Source: an uncultured Bacteroidales bacterium (GTDB lineage Bacteria > Bacteroidota > Bacteroidia > Bacteroidales > P3). From it: a DNA stretch of 6,798 bases. The notes below the pieces were generated by a model. That model had not been told where the DNA came from, searched no databases, and saw nothing but the letters and a program-made list of their open reading frames with translations. Position numbers and translations under genes: made by a program. Positions 5,539-6,798 of the stretch are shown piece by piece. Within the stretch, counting starts at the first letter, position 1; each line of letters starts with the position of its first letter. The stretch lies in the NCBI GenBank assembly GCA_905236405.1, contig CAJOQB010000161.1:1-6798 (forward strand). The letters are read 5' to 3'.

Positions 5539-6180
5539 ATGAAGAAATACTTGACTGTCATGTGTGTGGTTGCCTTGTCGCTATGGGCAATTGTCGTTGT
5601 CTCCTCTATCTTGATGAAGGAGGGTGTCCGTTTGGCTTGGCATTTCGACGAATGGTTCCTGCTGGCCGCATTGTTGACAACAGCGGTATGTGCGGTGTTG
5701 ATGGCTGCACGGCAACCCAAAGGAAATCGCTGGTGGGCGAAGCTGGTGGGTTGGGTGATTGGCATTGTTGTGGCTGCTGGATGTTTGGTCATCATGTTTG
5801 GTACAATCGTCTTCGGTGATCGACGAATGTGGCACAACAAAGACTATGTGGTGTATGCCGAATATGGTGGATTCTTTGAACCTGATATCTATAAGCTATA
5901 CCGACATACTGGTTTTGTCGACCGTCGGCTGTGCACGTTGGATAACGGAGGTTTGGTAAGGCAATATGTGATGGGTGATGACAACTGGCAACGTGTTTGG
6001 AATGTGGACTATACCATCTATGAGGACAAGAACCTGATACTTTGTGAGGCCGATGTCAATCCTGGGTGGATTGACGAGAAGGATACGCTCCACATGACCT
6101 TCTTCCACCGTTTAGACAATGGTGCCCGTATCGACGATGCTGCCACCGATTCGCTACTGACGATGGTAGGGCGGAAGTAA
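5539..6180 (+). CDS. Unrecognised three-TM membrane protein with exported C-terminal domain
   Basis: 213 residues of unknown family. Hydrophobic helices are visible near residues 4-25, 38-57 and 67-92. The basic loop after TM2 (AARQPKGNRWWAK, 56-68) and the MKK start put the N-terminus and that loop in the cytoplasm, so the C-terminal part (about 93-213) should face the periplasm. That part has alternating aromatic and polar stretches (DYVVYAEYGGFFEPDIYKLY, 102-121; NWQRVWNVDYTIYEDKNLIL, 139-158), suggesting a beta-rich fold, with no catalytic motif that I recognise. The ATG follows the duplicated TTTGCTGC motif and has no Shine-Dalgarno site. It stands alone between birA (404 bases away) and convergent hutU, so the neighbours say nothing about its role. 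The reading frame is intact and codon use looks ordinary, so it is probably a real gene. Confidence 0.8.
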   Translation: MKKYLTVMCVVALSLWAIVVVSSILMKEGVRLAWHFDEWFLLAALLTTAVCAVLMAARQPKGNRWWAKLVGWVIGIVVAAGCLVIMFGTIVFGDRRMWHNKDYVVYAEYGGFFEPDIYKLYRHTGFVDRRLCTLDNGGLVRQYVMGDDNWQRVWNVDYTIYEDKNLILCEADVNPGWIDEKDTLHMTFFHRLDNGARIDDAATDSLLTMVGRK

Positions 6181-6185
6181 TGATG

Positions 6186-6219
6186 AAAAAAATCGGCGAG
6201 GTGTTGGACCTCGCCGATT
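6186..6219 (-). terminator. Strong intrinsic terminator of hutU
   Basis: AATCGGCGAGGT (6191-6202) and ACCTCGCCGATT (6208-6219) form a perfect 12-bp stem with a 5-base loop. Read on the minus strand it is followed by a run of seven T (6192-6186), the classic form, 38 bases after the hutU stop. On the plus strand no T-run follows, though the hairpin sits only ten bases after the three-TM gene's stop and may still protect that mRNA's 3' end. Confidence 0.88.
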
Positions 6220-6257
6220 ATCGTTAGGGTGTGTAACCCGATTAGAACTAATTTTTC

Positions 6258-6798
6258 TTAGAACAGATCCTCAAGGACGGAGTCGTCGACAAGGTTGGGC
6301 ATGGTGACCTTGAGTTCGGGGCAGATGTCCATGGCACGACGGATGGCGAACATAGCACCGTCGTTTCGTGCCCAACTGCGACGGGAGATGCCGTTGTTGA
6401 CATCCCAGTGGAGCATCATGCGGAGACGACGGTCGCAGGCTTCGCTGCCGTCGAGAACCATACCGAAGCCGCCGTTCATTACCTCGCCCCAGCCGACACC
6501 GCCACCGTTGTGGATGGATACCCAAGTGGCGCCGCGGAAGGAGTCGCCGATGACGTTCTGCACGGCCATGTCGGCACAGCGGTTCGAGCCATCGTAGATG
6601 TTCGAGGTCTCGCGGAAGGGGCTGTCGGTACCGCTGACGTCGTGATGGTCACGACCGAGGACGATGGGTGCGGAGATGTCGCCCTTCTTGATGGCTTCAT
6701 TGAAGCGGGCGGCAATCTTGGTGCGGCCTTCGCAGTCGGCATAGAGGATGCGAGCTTGGGAACCGACGACGAGGTGGTTCTCTTTGGCACCCTTGATC
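6258..6798 (-). CDS. hutU: Urocanate hydratase, C-terminal 179 residues (gene continues beyond the window)
   Basis: Converts urocanate to imidazolone propionate using tightly bound NAD+ as electrophile, the second step of histidine breakdown to glutamate. The fragment is read on the minus strand from the right edge and ends at TAA (6260-6258). Diagnostic segments, numbered in the fragment: GSQARILYAD (12-21), SAPIVLGRDHHD (42-53), SPFRET (59-64) and WVSIHNGGGVGWGEVMNGG (92-110), which match urocanase signatures including the glycine-rich NAD region. The C-terminus (LVDDSVLEDLF) and WGEVMNGG fit the longer, diverged urocanases of anaerobes (about 670 residues) better than the 555-residue Pseudomonas type; this is from memory. 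Where the Pseudomonas enzyme has RICW, with its active-site Cys, this one has RILY, with a Cys four residues later. The terminator right after it shows it is the last gene of its transcript; other hut genes may lie upstream, outside the window. Confidence 0.95.
   Translation of the reverse strand, partial: IKGAKENHLVVGSQARILYADCEGRTKIAARFNEAIKKGDISAPIVLGRDHHDVSGTDSPFRETSNIYDGSNRCADMAVQNVIGDSFRGATWVSIHNGGGVGWGEVMNGGFGMVLDGSEACDRRLRMMLHWDVNNGISRRSWARNDGAMFAIRRAMDICPELKVTMPNLVDDSVLEDLF

Noticed and set aside
5270..5539. 89-residue minus-strand frame over the palindromic array
   Set aside because: Its middle is a direct translation of the repeat units, its ends are A/T-rich noise, and there is no sign of a leader or domain. 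It is probably a repeat by-product.
6191..6219. Bidirectional terminator also serving the three-TM gene
   Set aside because: The stem is symmetric but no T-run follows on the plus strand, so intrinsic termination is supported only for hutU on the minus strand.

Overview
The window looks like a chromosomal segment from a Bacteroidota bacterium, probably Bacteroidales and possibly Prevotella-like. This is inferred from the proteins, from the lack of a ribosome binding site at most starts (A/T-rich leaders instead), from possible -7-type TTTG boxes, and from the long, diverged type of urocanate hydratase. No rRNA or other marker is present to fix the species.

Positions 1-2993 are the tail of a surface-polysaccharide (capsule, O-antigen or glycan) locus. 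It has the C-terminal nine-tenths of a PLP-dependent sugar aminotransferase (DegT/DnrJ/EryC1/StrS family). A 28-codon reading frame follows that looks like the beheaded start of an NAD-dependent sugar oxidoreductase. Next comes a complete four-TM nucleotide-sugar 4,6-dehydratase of the WbpM/PglF/CapD type. Together these enzymes would make an amino- or deoxy-sugar nucleotide for glycan assembly.

Positions 3103-5134 are a compact housekeeping run on the same strand: pyrH (UMP kinase), frr (ribosome recycling factor) and birA (biotin-protein ligase without the DNA-binding domain). frr and birA overlap by four bases. A tiny cysteine-rich ORF sits between the dehydratase and pyrH.

Positions 5135-5538 hold no convincing gene but are rich in structure. 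There are two hairpin candidates just after birA, then a G/C-rich tandem array of six small palindromic cores. The cores are 12-13 bases, separated by exactly 10-base spacers, with a period of 22-23 bp. After it come a 16-base dyad and a duplicated TAATA(T/C)TTTGCTGC motif that leads directly into the next gene. This array is the most unusual part of the window.

Positions 5539-6180 encode an unrecognised three-TM protein with a C-terminal domain predicted to lie outside the cytoplasm. It converges on the 3' end of hutU (urocanate hydratase, histidine degradation) on the minus strand. Between the two stop codons lies a strong intrinsic terminator oriented for hutU.
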